Below are positions 45,317 to 53,933 of a stretch of DNA of 64,000 nucleotides, in pieces. The notes under the pieces were generated by a model, which was given only the letters and a program-made list of their open reading frames with translations, did no database searches and had not been told where the DNA came from. The translations under genes and the position numbers were made by a program. Each line of letters begins with the position of its first letter. Positions within the stretch are counted from its first letter, which is position 1. The DNA is from Tunturibacter psychrotolerans (GTDB lineage: Bacteria; Acidobacteriota; Terriglobia; Terriglobales; Acidobacteriaceae): positions 3,534,001 through 3,598,000 of the forward strand of contig NZ_CP132942.1 in the NCBI RefSeq assembly GCF_040359615.1. Direction: 5' to 3'.

Positions 45317-46384
45317 TTAGCCGAGGACGGCGCGAACCTCGGTGATAACCTCGTCCACCGTGATGGAGGTCAGGCATCTCTTTTTTTCGATGATGCAGGT
45401 CTCGAGGCCACAACCCCAGCAGTCGGTCTGGTGGTAGACAATGCGGTGCTGTTTGCCGTAGGGAAACCAGACGCGAGGCTTGTTGCGGGCGGCGAAGATG
45501 GCGACGCAAGGAGTTTGGACGGCGGCGGCCAGGTGCATGGGACCGCTGTCGTGACCGACAAAGATGCGGGCCTGGGCGAAGACGGCTGCACTCTCGCGCG
45601 GATTGAGTAGGCCGCAAAGGTTGATGACCGGCGTGGAGGAGCTTTGTTTCCAGCCGTCGGCAGCAAAGTCGCTGGCTTCGGCCTCCTCAGGAGCTCCGCA
45701 CAGAACAAGAGCGTGGTTGGGGTACAGGGGTGCGAGTCGGTACAGGAGTGCTCGCCAATTTTCGCGGCCCCAGTCCTTCGACTGCACCTTGGTGCCAACG
45801 CTGACTGCGATGACGGGGCTGTCTGCTGCGGCAGCAATAGCTTGTTCGGCGCGAACATGTTCTGCGTCGGTGAGACGGAGATCCCAGCTCGCGGGATCCT
45901 CGAGGTGGGCGTCTCCTAGCTCGGCCAGGTTCCGGGTGAGCCGCTCTCCCTCCGGTTCGAAGGTCCGGGTTTGCTGCTCCCATCGGTTTTGCTGCATGTC
46001 TTCGGTGAGTGGAATGCCGATGAGATGTTTTATTCCGCAGAGACGGAAGAACTTTGCGTCGCGACGGGCTGACTCGACGCCTCGGGCAGACCCCACGTAG
46101 ACCAACACCTGCGGCCGCCAGCGAAGGAGTTGCCACCAGAGGGAGAGGAGTTCGCGAGGGCTGCGCATGCCGACCACGTAGCGGAAGTAGCCGTGAACGA
46201 GGTTGCTGTTTTCCAGGATGGCGGCCGCGGCCGGGGCTTTGACGTTGACAGGAAAGTTGGTCAACATGCGGCGTTCGGCCTGTGGAAAGGCACGGGCAAT
46301 GAGGTGGAGGGCCGGTAGTGCGATGAGAGTGTCGCCGAGGCTGCCGAGGCGATAGATCAGGACCCGTTTCGTGGTGATTGCCAT
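45317..46384 (-). CDS. Family 9 glycosyltransferase (ADP-heptose:LPS heptosyltransferase type)
   Basis: 355 residues, GT-B fold. N-terminal VLIYRLGSLGDTLIALPALHLI and the C-terminal donor-binding region IFVGHDSGPMHLAAAVQTPCVAIF are classic GT9 motifs. A Cys-rich tail (TDCWGCGLETCIIEKKRCL) resembles a small metal-binding or disulfide cluster seen in several GT9 members. Probably adds heptose to the inner LPS core at the inner-membrane face. First gene of the minus-strand heptose unit GT9-hldE-hldD. WaaC, WaaF or another member cannot be told apart from the sequence. Confidence 0.87.
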   Translation of the reverse strand: MAITTKRVLIYRLGSLGDTLIALPALHLIARAFPQAERRMLTNFPVNVKAPAAAAILENSNLVHGYFRYVVGMRSPRELLSLWWQLLRWRPQVLVYVGSARGVESARRDAKFFRLCGIKHLIGIPLTEDMQQNRWEQQTRTFEPEGERLTRNLAELGDAHLEDPASWDLRLTDAEHVRAEQAIAAAADSPVIAVSVGTKVQSKDWGRENWRALLYRLAPLYPNHALVLCGAPEEAEASDFAADGWKQSSSTPVINLCGLLNPRESAAVFAQARIFVGHDSGPMHLAAAVQTPCVAIFAARNKPRVWFPYGKQHRIVYHQTDCWGCGLETCIIEKKRCLTSITVDEVITEVRAVLG

Positions 46385-46504
46385 TGTCTGTCTTTAGTCT
46401 GCTTGGTTCGGCGACTTAGGGCAAATAGGACGAAAGGGGGAGACGGGGTTTGGTGGTTGCTGAATCGGAGAGCCTGTTAGCCTGATCGAGCGAGAGGTCT
46501 GGTT

Positions 46505-47782
46505 TTGAACGAGGCGAACAACCTGATTTTTGTTTCGATCGCGGCGTATCGCGATCCGCAACTGATTCCTACGATTGAAGACTGCATTGTCAAAGCAAGG
46601 CATCCTGAGCGACTTCGGTTTGGCATCTGCTGGCAACATGATCCCCACTCAGATACTCTGCCGCTTCGTAACGACGATTGCTTCAGGATTCTGGCGATCG
46701 ACTGGCGCGAGAGCCGGGGAGCTTGCTGGGCCCGATCGGAGGTGATGAAGCTCTGGCGTGGGGAGGACTGGTTTCTGCAGGTCGACTCGCACTGCCGTTT
46801 TGCGTGGGAGTGGGATGCGAAGCTGATCGACGAGATGAAGCAGACGGACAGCGCTAAGCCGATTTTGAGTACCTACGCCGCACCTTTTACTCCTGGCGGA
46901 GACGAGGTGCTGGTCGAGGGGCCGCTGCAAATGGCGTTTCAGGGGTTTACCGAAGATGGCATTCCACATATGAAGCCGATGGCGATCGCAGACTGGCGGA
47001 ACTTGACGCGGCCACGACGAGCGCGCTTTCTGTCTGCGGGTTTCTTGTTTGTGCAAGGTGGTTTTGTGGATGAGATTGGGTACGATCCTGAACTGTATTT
47101 TCTGGGGGAGGAAGCAGCCATGACCCTGCGTGCTTTCACCAGCGGGTATGACCTGTTTCATCCGCAGGAGACCATCGTCTGGCATGACTACGGCAGGCCG
47201 AGGGCTCCGAAGCATTGGGGCGATCACGTTGAGGAGAACAATGCGGGCCGTTCGTGGCATGAACTGGATTTGCGAAGCAGAGACAAGGTGAGGAGGCTGC
47301 TTGCGGGGCAGCCGGTGGAGAGCTATGGAATCGGGTCCGCGCGGAGCCTGGAGGACTATGAGGCCTATGCGGGACTATCGTTGAAGCTGCGAAAGGCCCA
47401 GGATTACACGGTGCGATGCGGGGAGCCACCCAATCCCGAGGCAGCTGTCGACTGGACCGGACAGATCTTTTCCTGGATGGTTCGAATCGCGTTTGATCGC
47501 GAGGCTCTGCAGGTTGCGGCATTCGACGATCCTGAGCTCTGGTATGTCGGGGTGCAGGATGCGGATCACGTTGAGATCTATCGCCGGGATATTCCCTCGT
47601 CGCAACTCGCTTCGCTCCAGACTACAGATCCGCAGGTCGTTCTGGTTTGCGAGTTCGAGTCGGGGGCGGTTCCCGCGTCGTGGACGGTCTGGCCTGTAAG
47701 CCATTCCCTGGGGTGGTTGAGGAGGATTGAAGGCACTCTGGGCGATGAGGATTACACGATCGTCATTGACGACGCTGAATAA
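46505..47782 (+). CDS. GlcNAc-transferase family protein (GT60-like)
   Basis: 425 residues, TTG start at 46505 preceded by GAGAGG. Matches the GlcNAc transferase (PF11397) type: LIFVSIAAYRDPQLIPTIED, FGICWQHDP, AIDWRESRGACWARSEVMKL, the metal-site region WFLQVDSHCRFAWEWD, and LSTYAAPFTPGG, followed by GFLFVQGGFVDEIGYDPELYFLGEEAAMTLRAF. In eukaryotes the family modifies hydroxyproline of Skp1; bacterial members are thought to act on surface glycans. The C-terminal ~110 residues (QIFSWMVRIAFDREALQV onward) are a separate beta domain I do not recognise. Divergent from the heptose unit and followed by DUF4254. Confidence 0.78.
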   Translation: MNEANNLIFVSIAAYRDPQLIPTIEDCIVKARHPERLRFGICWQHDPHSDTLPLRNDDCFRILAIDWRESRGACWARSEVMKLWRGEDWFLQVDSHCRFAWEWDAKLIDEMKQTDSAKPILSTYAAPFTPGGDEVLVEGPLQMAFQGFTEDGIPHMKPMAIADWRNLTRPRRARFLSAGFLFVQGGFVDEIGYDPELYFLGEEAAMTLRAFTSGYDLFHPQETIVWHDYGRPRAPKHWGDHVEENNAGRSWHELDLRSRDKVRRLLAGQPVESYGIGSARSLEDYEAYAGLSLKLRKAQDYTVRCGEPPNPEAAVDWTGQIFSWMVRIAFDREALQVAAFDDPELWYVGVQDADHVEIYRRDIPSSQLASLQTTDPQVVLVCEFESGAVPASWTVWPVSHSLGWLRRIEGTLGDEDYTIVIDDAE

Positions 47783-47865
47783 ATACGCAGCGTATCCATT
47801 GCGACTCATTACGGCTTTTCAATTCAGGTCGCGCTAGCTGGTAAAGTTTTTGGTTGGGAGGGCCT

Positions 47866-48453
47866 ATGCTGGATGCACTTGTGATAACGCGGATGCAGGA
47901 AGAGATGACGGCTGCCCTGCATGAGACAGAGAACGAGGTGGCCATCGAGACGGGCGCGGATGGGTTGATGGCGTTGGCGATGGCACAGCATCGGGCTAAC
48001 TTCGATCTTTGGCATGAGGAGGATAAGGCTCGGGTTCCGGGCGCTCCGGACGCGGAGATCGTGAGGGTAAAACATGCGATCGATACGCTCAACCAGCGAC
48101 GCAACGATCTGGTAGAGAAGATGGATGTGTGGCTGATCGACCGGCTGGAGCAGGATCCGGCCGCCCCGCTGCACTCGGAGACGCCGGGCCTGATGATCGA
48201 TCGGCTTTCCATCCTGGCATTGAAGATTTATCACACGCACGAGGAGGCGCACCGGGTGACCGCGACAGAGGAGCATCGTTTGCGAAATGTGAACCGGCTG
48301 GCCTTGATCGAGGAACAGCGCGAGGACCTGGCGGCATGTCTGGATGCGCTTTGGAGCGAAGTGCTTGCGGGCAGACGGAGGTTCAAGCTCTATCGGCAGA
48401 TGAAGATGTATAACGATCCCGAGTTGAATCCGGCGGTGTATGGTCGCGTGTAA
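47866..48453 (+). CDS. DUF4254 protein
   Basis: 195 residues from MLDALVITRMQEEM at 47866, with GGGAGG 7 bases upstream. All-helical; family hallmarks are AMAQHRANFDLWHEED, DAEIVRVKHAIDTLNQRRNDLVEKMD and the strongly conserved SETPGLMIDRLSILALKIYH. Genes of this family are often next to LPS heptosyltransferases, and here it lies close to the heptose genes and 83 bp after the GlcNAc-transferase. Function unknown; cytoplasmic, no membrane segment. Confidence 0.8.
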   Translation: MLDALVITRMQEEMTAALHETENEVAIETGADGLMALAMAQHRANFDLWHEEDKARVPGAPDAEIVRVKHAIDTLNQRRNDLVEKMDVWLIDRLEQDPAAPLHSETPGLMIDRLSILALKIYHTHEEAHRVTATEEHRLRNVNRLALIEEQREDLAACLDALWSEVLAGRRRFKLYRQMKMYNDPELNPAVYGRV

Positions 48454-48531
48454 CCATGGCCGAGTGTGCCTATTTGGGTGAATACTTCTAACGCGAAAGA
48501 GATGATACCGATAGGTTGTACAGACGTGGGG

Positions 48532-48560
48532 TTGACCTGACGGCCAGGTCTGCGTATAAA
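48532..48560 (+). promoter_or_regulatory. Sigma-70-type promoter for the TPR/yvcK genes
   Basis: TTGACC at 48532-48537, 17-bp spacer, TATAAA at 48555-48560. Expected start near 48567, leaving a ~75-base leader before the TPR gene. The same TTGACC-17 arrangement drives the initiator tRNA. Confidence 0.75.
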
Positions 48561-48641
48561 ACCGACACGAGAACAAACAAATTTTGGGGCACCCGTTAGA
48601 ATGGGAGAGCTCAGAAACCGCCTTAGGCGACAGGAACTACG

Positions 48642-49205
48642 ATGGCTCAGACAAAGACAGTAGCAGCACCAGCAGTAAAGCGTGTCCCACGCACGATCGC
48701 TGGAACGATTCCTCAGACAAACGACAATGCCCGGGCGCAGCTGATGGCTCACTACGAAGCTGCTCTGCGGTTGATGCAGGAGGGCAAGTACGACAAGGCC
48801 CATGCGGCGTTCGACAAGATGCTGGCCGCCGGCGCGGGTGAACTGAGCGACCGTGTCCGCATGTACTCCGCCGCATGCTCCCAGCAGATGACGAAGGGAA
48901 AGAATGACTTCGCAAACTGCGAAGAACAATATGATTATGCGATCTCGTTGCTGAACGACGGTCACTACGAAGATGCGCGAGAGCACTTTACATTGATCCT
49001 GCAGGCGAACGAGAAGGCGGACTATGCCTTTTACGGTCTGGCGGTGCTGGCGAGCATGACTGGCGACTCTCATCGCTGCCTGGAGCATCTAACCGAAGCT
49101 ATCCGGCAGAACCCACGGAACAGGATCCAGGCAAGAGCGGATTCAGACTTCCAGGATATGGCCGACGATCCGCGCTTTACGGAGCTGCTCTATCCTGAGG
49201 TCTAA
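48642..49205 (+). CDS. TPR-repeat protein
   Basis: 187 residues. Four or so tetratricopeptide-type helix pairs: QLMAHYEAALRLMQEGKYDK, AHAAFDKMLAAGAGELSDRV, CEEQYDYAISLLNDGHYEDA, DYAFYGLAVLASMTGDSHRC and LEHLTEAIRQNPRNRIQA. N-terminal 30 residues are Ala/Pro/Thr-rich and probably flexible. No signal peptide, so cytoplasmic. Partner unknown. It has AGGA before the ATG and a good promoter upstream, and precedes yvcK by 61 bp, so the two are likely cotranscribed. Confidence 0.78.
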   Translation: MAQTKTVAAPAVKRVPRTIAGTIPQTNDNARAQLMAHYEAALRLMQEGKYDKAHAAFDKMLAAGAGELSDRVRMYSAACSQQMTKGKNDFANCEEQYDYAISLLNDGHYEDAREHFTLILQANEKADYAFYGLAVLASMTGDSHRCLEHLTEAIRQNPRNRIQARADSDFQDMADDPRFTELLYPEV

Positions 49206-49266
49206 GCGCGATTTGCAATCCGGCACAACGGGCGCTTCGTTTAGGCTTGTGTAGGAGAACCTGCGC

Positions 49267-50394
49267 ATGTCGTTGCCGAAACCGACCGAATTGAAAGACA
49301 AAGACCTGCGTGTGGTTGCCATTGGCGGGGGCACGGGTTTGTCGACGCTGCTGCGCGGCCTGAAGCGGTATGTGGCAACTCCGGAGCGCAGGAAAGGGAC
49401 TCGTCTGGGAGATTCTGCGAGGGTCGAGAGGCCTCCTGCGCCGCCTTGTCCTGAACAGCGGTGCATCATTCGGGAGCTTTCGGCTGTTGTGACGGTGACC
49501 GACGACGGCGGCTCCTCGGGGAGATTGCGCGAGGACTTCAAGATGCTGCCTCCGGGAGATCTCCGGAACTGCATGGTCGCACTTTCTGAGGACGAGCACC
49601 TGCTGTCGAAGCTGTTTCAATATCGTTTCGAGCACGGCGATCTGGAAGGACACAGCTTTGGGAACCTCTTTGTGGCCGCTCTGTCGCACATCACGGGCGA
49701 CTTTGCCCAGGCAGTGCAAATGTCGTCGCAGATTCTGGCGGCGAGGGGAAAGATCTATCCTGCGACGAATACCAACGTGACGCTGGCGGCGGAGATGGAT
49801 GACGGATCGCTGGTGCGGGGCGAGACCAACATCACGAAGAGTCGACGCAGCATCGTCGAGCTGCGACTGGAGCCGGAGACAGCTGATCCGCTGCCCGAGA
49901 CGCTGGAGGCGATTGCGAATGCTGACCTGATTACGCTGGGGCCCGGTTCGCTCTACACGTCGCTGATCACGAATATGCTGGTTCGCGGCATCCCGGAGGC
50001 ATTGGCTGCGTCGCCCGCGACCAAGGTATTTGTCTGCAACCTGATGACGCAGGCGAACGAGTCGCTGGGGCTGACGGCTTCTCAACATATCGAGAAGATC
50101 ATGCATCATGCAGGCACGGTTACGGCTCCCATTTTCGACTATGCGCTGATCAATACGGGGCACATCTCGCCATTGCGACTGGAGCAGTATGCGCGCGAGG
50201 GCCAGGAGCCGATCGAAGCGGATCTCGACCGGGTCCGCGCGCTGGGCGTCGAGCCGGTTACAGGTGACTTCGTCCATGAGGGTGATGTGCTGCGGCATGA
50301 TTATGACCTTGTAGCGGAGCAGCTGCTTGGTTTGGGGATGGAGCGTCCGTTGGCGGTTGCGGGTGTGGGGCAGGTACCCCCTCCCCGTACTTAA
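49267..50394 (+). CDS. yvcK: YvcK-family protein (CofD-like, gluconeogenesis factor)
   Basis: 375 residues. UDP-sugar-binding regulator family (YvcK/YbhK) needed for normal growth and cell shape on gluconeogenic carbon in Bacillus. Motifs: AIGGGTGLSTLLRGLKRY, TVTDDGGSSGRLREDF, PPGDLRNCMVALSE, ITLGPGSLYTSLITNMLV and KVFVCNLMTQANES. Unusual: about 35 extra residues (roughly 36-70, rich in Arg and Pro, with PPAPPCPEQRC) separate the first glycine loop from the TVTDDGG strand, where the family normally has a few residues. AGGAGA before the ATG; a strong terminator follows at 50471. Confidence 0.9.
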   Translation: MSLPKPTELKDKDLRVVAIGGGTGLSTLLRGLKRYVATPERRKGTRLGDSARVERPPAPPCPEQRCIIRELSAVVTVTDDGGSSGRLREDFKMLPPGDLRNCMVALSEDEHLLSKLFQYRFEHGDLEGHSFGNLFVAALSHITGDFAQAVQMSSQILAARGKIYPATNTNVTLAAEMDDGSLVRGETNITKSRRSIVELRLEPETADPLPETLEAIANADLITLGPGSLYTSLITNMLVRGIPEALAASPATKVFVCNLMTQANESLGLTASQHIEKIMHHAGTVTAPIFDYALINTGHISPLRLEQYAREGQEPIEADLDRVRALGVEPVTGDFVHEGDVLRHDYDLVAEQLLGLGMERPLAVAGVGQVPPPRT

Positions 50395-50470
50395 TGTGTG
50401 CAAAGTATTCAAAGATAATGGCTTAGGTCTGGACTTCGGGTTGATTCGTTCTCCTTGCGGTTTAAATGCA

Positions 50471-50503
50471 GATGCCCCGGCTTGTGGCGGGGGCATTTTT
50501 TTG
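50471..50503 (+). terminator. Rho-independent terminator after yvcK
   Basis: ATGCCCC, then a loop of about 12 bases (CGGCTTGTGGCG), then GGGGCAT followed by TTTTTTTG. 77 bp after the yvcK stop. Confidence 0.9.
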
Positions 50504-50609
50504 TTCTGTATCCAGTATAGCGAGTGGAGTGAAACTCATACGCCAGGCGTATGTGTTTGTCTGGCAAGGAGTTTTGGCGCTTTGGGGGTTGACAGACCTA
50601 TAGACCATG

Positions 50610-50663
50610 TCCTGCCGGACGGGCCCACTGCGCGTGGCGCGGCCACTTCGTGGCGGGTATACC
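50610..50663. repeat. 54-bp structured intergenic repeat, copy C
   Basis: TCCTGCCGGACGGGCCCACT... ending GGCGGGTATACC. Hairpins CCAC-TGCGC-GTGG and CCAC-TTC-GTGG are both perfect. Lies 33 bp beyond the stop of the minus-strand rlmN gene and about 107 bp past the yvcK terminator. Confidence 0.85.
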
Positions 50664-50695
50664 TTTTCCTACGGCCCTCCCTCTGGTCGGGATCT

Positions 50696-51892
50696 TTAGA
50701 GCATCGCGATCTCTACGAGGGGCGTCGGGGGTGGGGATTCCAGAGTGCGTTTTAGCTGGCCACAGGCGGCGTAGATGTCGCGGCCTCGAGGCTTGCGGAT
50801 GAAAGCTGGAATGCCTGCGTCGCGGAGACGCCTTTGAAAGATACCTACGTCCTGCGGGGTCGGCTCGTGGAAGGGCATTCCCGGGCCCGAGTTCCAGACG
50901 ATCAGGTTGATCTTGGCGCGGAGATTCTTCAAGAGGGCGATCAGTTCGTCGGCGTGTCCGCGCTGGTCGTTGATGCCGCCTAGCAGGACGTACTCGAAGG
51001 TGACGCGCTCGCGAGGGCGCAGCGGAACCGTGGAGATAGCCTCGAGGAGAGCGGCGATATTCCATTTGCGAGTGATGGGCATGATGGACTCGCGGACGAT
51101 GTCGTTGGAGGCGTTGAGACTGACGGCTAGCTTGGGTCGGACTGTCTCTTGGGCGAATTGCTCAATGCCGGGGAGGATGCCGGAGGTGCTGACGGTCATG
51201 CGAGACTCGGGAATGCGCATGGGACCGGTGAGGAGGCGGACGGCGTCCATGAAGTGGGCGTAATTCAAGAACGGCTCGCCCATCCCCATGAAGACCAGGT
51301 TGATGCGAGCTGGATTGCTGTTGCCTCGTGCGCTTCCGACTTCGACGTTATGGCGGTTGAGGACGGCAGCTACCTGCCCGGCTATCTCTCCAGCGGTGAG
51401 GTTGCGGCGGATGCCGAGCTTGGCGGTGAGGCAGAACTGACAGTTGACGGCGCAGCCGACCTGGCTGGAGATGCAGATGGTGGCGCGTTTGTAGTCGTCG
51501 TCAGAGGGATGCTCTTCCTCTTCGGCGGCCTGGGTGCCGTCGCCGCGTTCGCCGCCGTCACCTCCGGGCATCCAGACGGTCTCGACGGTCTCGCCGTCGG
51601 CCATGCGAACCAGATAGCGCTCGGTGCCGTCGATAGAACGGGCGGTCTGGACGAGTTCGGGAAGGCCAACGATATAGCCCGCGGCTTGGAGTGTCTGGCG
51701 CAGAGCTGCTGGGAGGGTCGTGATCTGGTCGAGCAAGGGGATGCGTTGGATGTAGAGGGCGTCGTAAAGCTGGCGCGCCCGGTAGGCTGGCTGGCCGAAA
51801 CTTTCCATCAGACCGGTGAGGTCTTGCAGGGAGGCGCCAAAGAGAGGCCTTTCTTCATCTACTGGATTCGAAGATTCTTCTATGTTGCTCAT
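50696..51892 (-). CDS. rlmN: 23S rRNA (adenine-2503-C2)-methyltransferase RlmN
   Basis: 398 residues. Radical SAM enzyme methylating A2503 of 23S rRNA and A37 of some tRNAs. The cluster motif CAVNCQFC (C147, C151, C154) is clear, as are FMGMGEPFLNY, MTVSTSGILPGIEQFA and the C-terminal catalytic Cys region GRDIYAACGQL. Between about 108 and 135 there is an extra acidic Gly/Glu/Asp-rich stretch (EERGDG-like, QAAEEEEHPSDDD) just before the radical SAM domain. Divergent from the M16 peptidase gene. Confidence 0.93.
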   Translation of the reverse strand: MSNIEESSNPVDEERPLFGASLQDLTGLMESFGQPAYRARQLYDALYIQRIPLLDQITTLPAALRQTLQAAGYIVGLPELVQTARSIDGTERYLVRMADGETVETVWMPGGDGGERGDGTQAAEEEEHPSDDDYKRATICISSQVGCAVNCQFCLTAKLGIRRNLTAGEIAGQVAAVLNRHNVEVGSARGNSNPARINLVFMGMGEPFLNYAHFMDAVRLLTGPMRIPESRMTVSTSGILPGIEQFAQETVRPKLAVSLNASNDIVRESIMPITRKWNIAALLEAISTVPLRPRERVTFEYVLLGGINDQRGHADELIALLKNLRAKINLIVWNSGPGMPFHEPTPQDVGIFQRRLRDAGIPAFIRKPRGRDIYAACGQLKRTLESPPPTPLVEIAML

Positions 51893-51933
51893 TATTAGGC
51901 GTTAATGTAATTAGACTTAGGATGCTAGAAGCC

Positions 51934-51961
51934 TTGGATACCCTCGGAGCATCTATATAAG
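51934..51961 (+). promoter_or_regulatory. Sigma-70-like promoter for the M16 peptidase gene
   Basis: TTGGAT at 51934-51939, 16-bp spacer, TATAAG at 51956-51961, in the 136-bp divergent gap between rlmN and the peptidase. Leader about 60 bases. Confidence 0.5.
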
Positions 51962-52028
51962 TCTACTCCGATAGATACGGAAGATGGCGCAGGCGGCGCT
52001 ATGAAACAATGGAGTCTGAAGGAGTCTC

Positions 52029-53345
52029 ATGTCTGTAACGTTAGTTGATGATGTCGTAATTTCGAAGAATGCCTCTCGGAATATCCGCAAAACTGTTTTG
52101 TCGAATGGTTTGCTGGTTCTGACCGAGAGTATGCCTCATGTGCGCAGTGTTTCGATGGGGGCCTGGGTGGGCTCAGGGTCGCGAGATGAGACGCCGGAGG
52201 TGAATGGGATCTCGCACTTTGTCGAGCATATGGTGTTCAAGGGCACTACCTCGCGGTCGGCGCAGCAGATTGCCCGGGAGGTGGACACGATCGGGGGCAA
52301 TCTCGACGCGTTCACCGGCAAGGAGACGGTCTGCTTCAACATCAAGGTGCTGGATGAGAACGTGGCGCCGGCGCTGGATGTGCTGTCGGACCTGGTGCTG
52401 CACCCTACCTTTGCGCCTGAGGATGTGGAGCGCGAGAAGGGCGTGATCTCGGAAGAGATCAAGATGGACGAGGACAACCCGGATTATCTGGTTCACGAAG
52501 TATGGACGCAGAACTTCTGGAAGGGCGACGCGTTAGGGCGGCCGATTCTGGGAACCGTGAAGACGGTGAAGAGCTTCGACCAGCAGACGCTGCTGAACTT
52601 TTATGCTGGGCAGTTTACGCCGCGGAATATGGTGTTTTCGGCTGCGGGTAATTTAGAGCATGACGCCTTTGTGGCGCAGGTGGCGAAGGAGTTTGGCTCG
52701 CTGGCTGCCAGTGGGGACGGCGTGCCGACGAAGGTGGCTGCGCCGAAAGCGACACCGCACATTACGCTGAAGAGGAAGAAGTCGCTGGAGCAGGTGCAGT
52801 TGTGCCTGGGAATGCCGGCGCCCCCGGTGAATGATTCGCGGCGGTATGTGGTGTACCTGATGAACACGATGCTGGGCGGCGGGATGAGCTCGAGGCTGTT
52901 TCAGACGGTTCGCGAGGATCGTGGTCTGGCTTATTCGATCTACTCGGAGATGAATCCGTTCCGTGATACCGGATCGCTTTGCGTGTATGCGGGAACCTCG
53001 GTGGACAAGACGCAGGAGGTGTTGCAGCTTACCCTGCAGGAGCTGCGGCGTCTGAAGGAAGAGACGGTCAGCGAGGTGGAGTTGAAGCGGGCTAAAGATC
53101 AGCTGAAGAGCAATATGGTGATCGGGCTTGAGAGTTCGGGCAGCAGGATGGCGAATCTTGCTCGGCAGCAGATGTATTTTGGCAGATTCTTCGGCGTGGA
53201 CGAGATTATGCAAGAGATCGAAGCGGTGTCGACGGCCGATGTACAGATTCTGGCGCAGGAGCTGTTCCGGCCAGAGACGATGGCGTTGACGCTGCTTGGA
53301 AATCTTGGCGCGATGGAGATCGAGCGGGAAGATTTGGCCTGCTAG
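52029..53345 (+). CDS. M16-family zinc peptidase (mitochondrial processing peptidase-like)
   Basis: 438 residues, two homologous halves. The inverted zinc motif HxxEH is at 63-67 (NGISHFVEHMVFKGT), and a distal Glu lies in VEREKGVISEEIKMDEDNPD. The second half has the glycine/Arg-Tyr region MLGGGMSSRLFQTVREDRGLAYSIYSE. Typical of the PqqL/YmxG-type bacterial processing peptidases; cytoplasmic or periplasmic place cannot be decided, as there is no signal peptide. AAGGAG lies five bases before the ATG. First gene of a likely unit with the pseudopilin and lolA. Confidence 0.9.
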   Translation: MSVTLVDDVVISKNASRNIRKTVLSNGLLVLTESMPHVRSVSMGAWVGSGSRDETPEVNGISHFVEHMVFKGTTSRSAQQIAREVDTIGGNLDAFTGKETVCFNIKVLDENVAPALDVLSDLVLHPTFAPEDVEREKGVISEEIKMDEDNPDYLVHEVWTQNFWKGDALGRPILGTVKTVKSFDQQTLLNFYAGQFTPRNMVFSAAGNLEHDAFVAQVAKEFGSLAASGDGVPTKVAAPKATPHITLKRKKSLEQVQLCLGMPAPPVNDSRRYVVYLMNTMLGGGMSSRLFQTVREDRGLAYSIYSEMNPFRDTGSLCVYAGTSVDKTQEVLQLTLQELRRLKEETVSEVELKRAKDQLKSNMVIGLESSGSRMANLARQQMYFGRFFGVDEIMQEIEAVSTADVQILAQELFRPETMALTLLGNLGAMEIEREDLAC

Positions 53346-53408
53346 TTCCCTGCTGATAGAGTTTGTTCGGTGGTAGAGATCGAGAATTGCCGAGGATTGA
53401 AAAAGAAA

Positions 53409-53933
53409 ATGAATGCACGGGACCTGCGCGCAGAGCTAAAGGTACGACGGAACGAAGACGGATTTACGCTGATCGAACTGCTGATCGTGATGTCGGTGAT
53501 GCTGATCCTGATGACGCTGGCGGTTCCGCAGCTGTTGAAGCTGAGGAAGCAGGCGCAGGAGACCTCGGCGGTACAGTCGCTGCGAACGATTGGGCAGGCG
53601 GAGCTGCAGTACAACTCGGCTTATCCGGCGAATGGGTTTTCGTGTTCGCTGGCGACGCTGGGTGGTGATCCCAAGTCTGGCGCTCCGACCGCACAGGCGG
53701 CGCAGCTGATTACGCCGGATCTGGCGAGCGGGCAGAAGGCCGGTTATACGTTCGCGATCAGCAACTGCACCAAGGTGACGGTAAACAATCAGGATATGTA
53801 CACGTCGTTTGAGATTACGGCGGTGCCGAACTCGATTGGAAAGACCGGCGACCGCGGCTTCTGCACGGACGAAAACAACACTATCCGCTACGACCCGGCA
53901 GGTGGAACCAACTGCACGCAGCCCATTCAGTAA
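53409..53933 (+). CDS. Type IV pilin/pseudopilin-like protein
   Basis: 174 residues from MNARDLRAEL at 53409; a GTG at 53370 would add 13 residues. Cleavage region NEDG^FTLIELLIVMSVMLILMTLAVPQLL with Glu at +5, leader of 18 residues. The mature part has RKQAQETSAVQSLRTIGQAELQYN and NGFSCSLATLGG, a pattern of pilins with a small C-terminal beta domain, with Cys pairs in the later half. Follows the M16 peptidase by 63 bp and its stop overlaps the lolA start. Not close in sequence to the two pilins at 17.5-18.6 kb beyond the N-terminal helix. Confidence 0.83.
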   Translation: MNARDLRAELKVRRNEDGFTLIELLIVMSVMLILMTLAVPQLLKLRKQAQETSAVQSLRTIGQAELQYNSAYPANGFSCSLATLGGDPKSGAPTAQAAQLITPDLASGQKAGYTFAISNCTKVTVNNQDMYTSFEITAVPNSIGKTGDRGFCTDENNTIRYDPAGGTNCTQPIQ

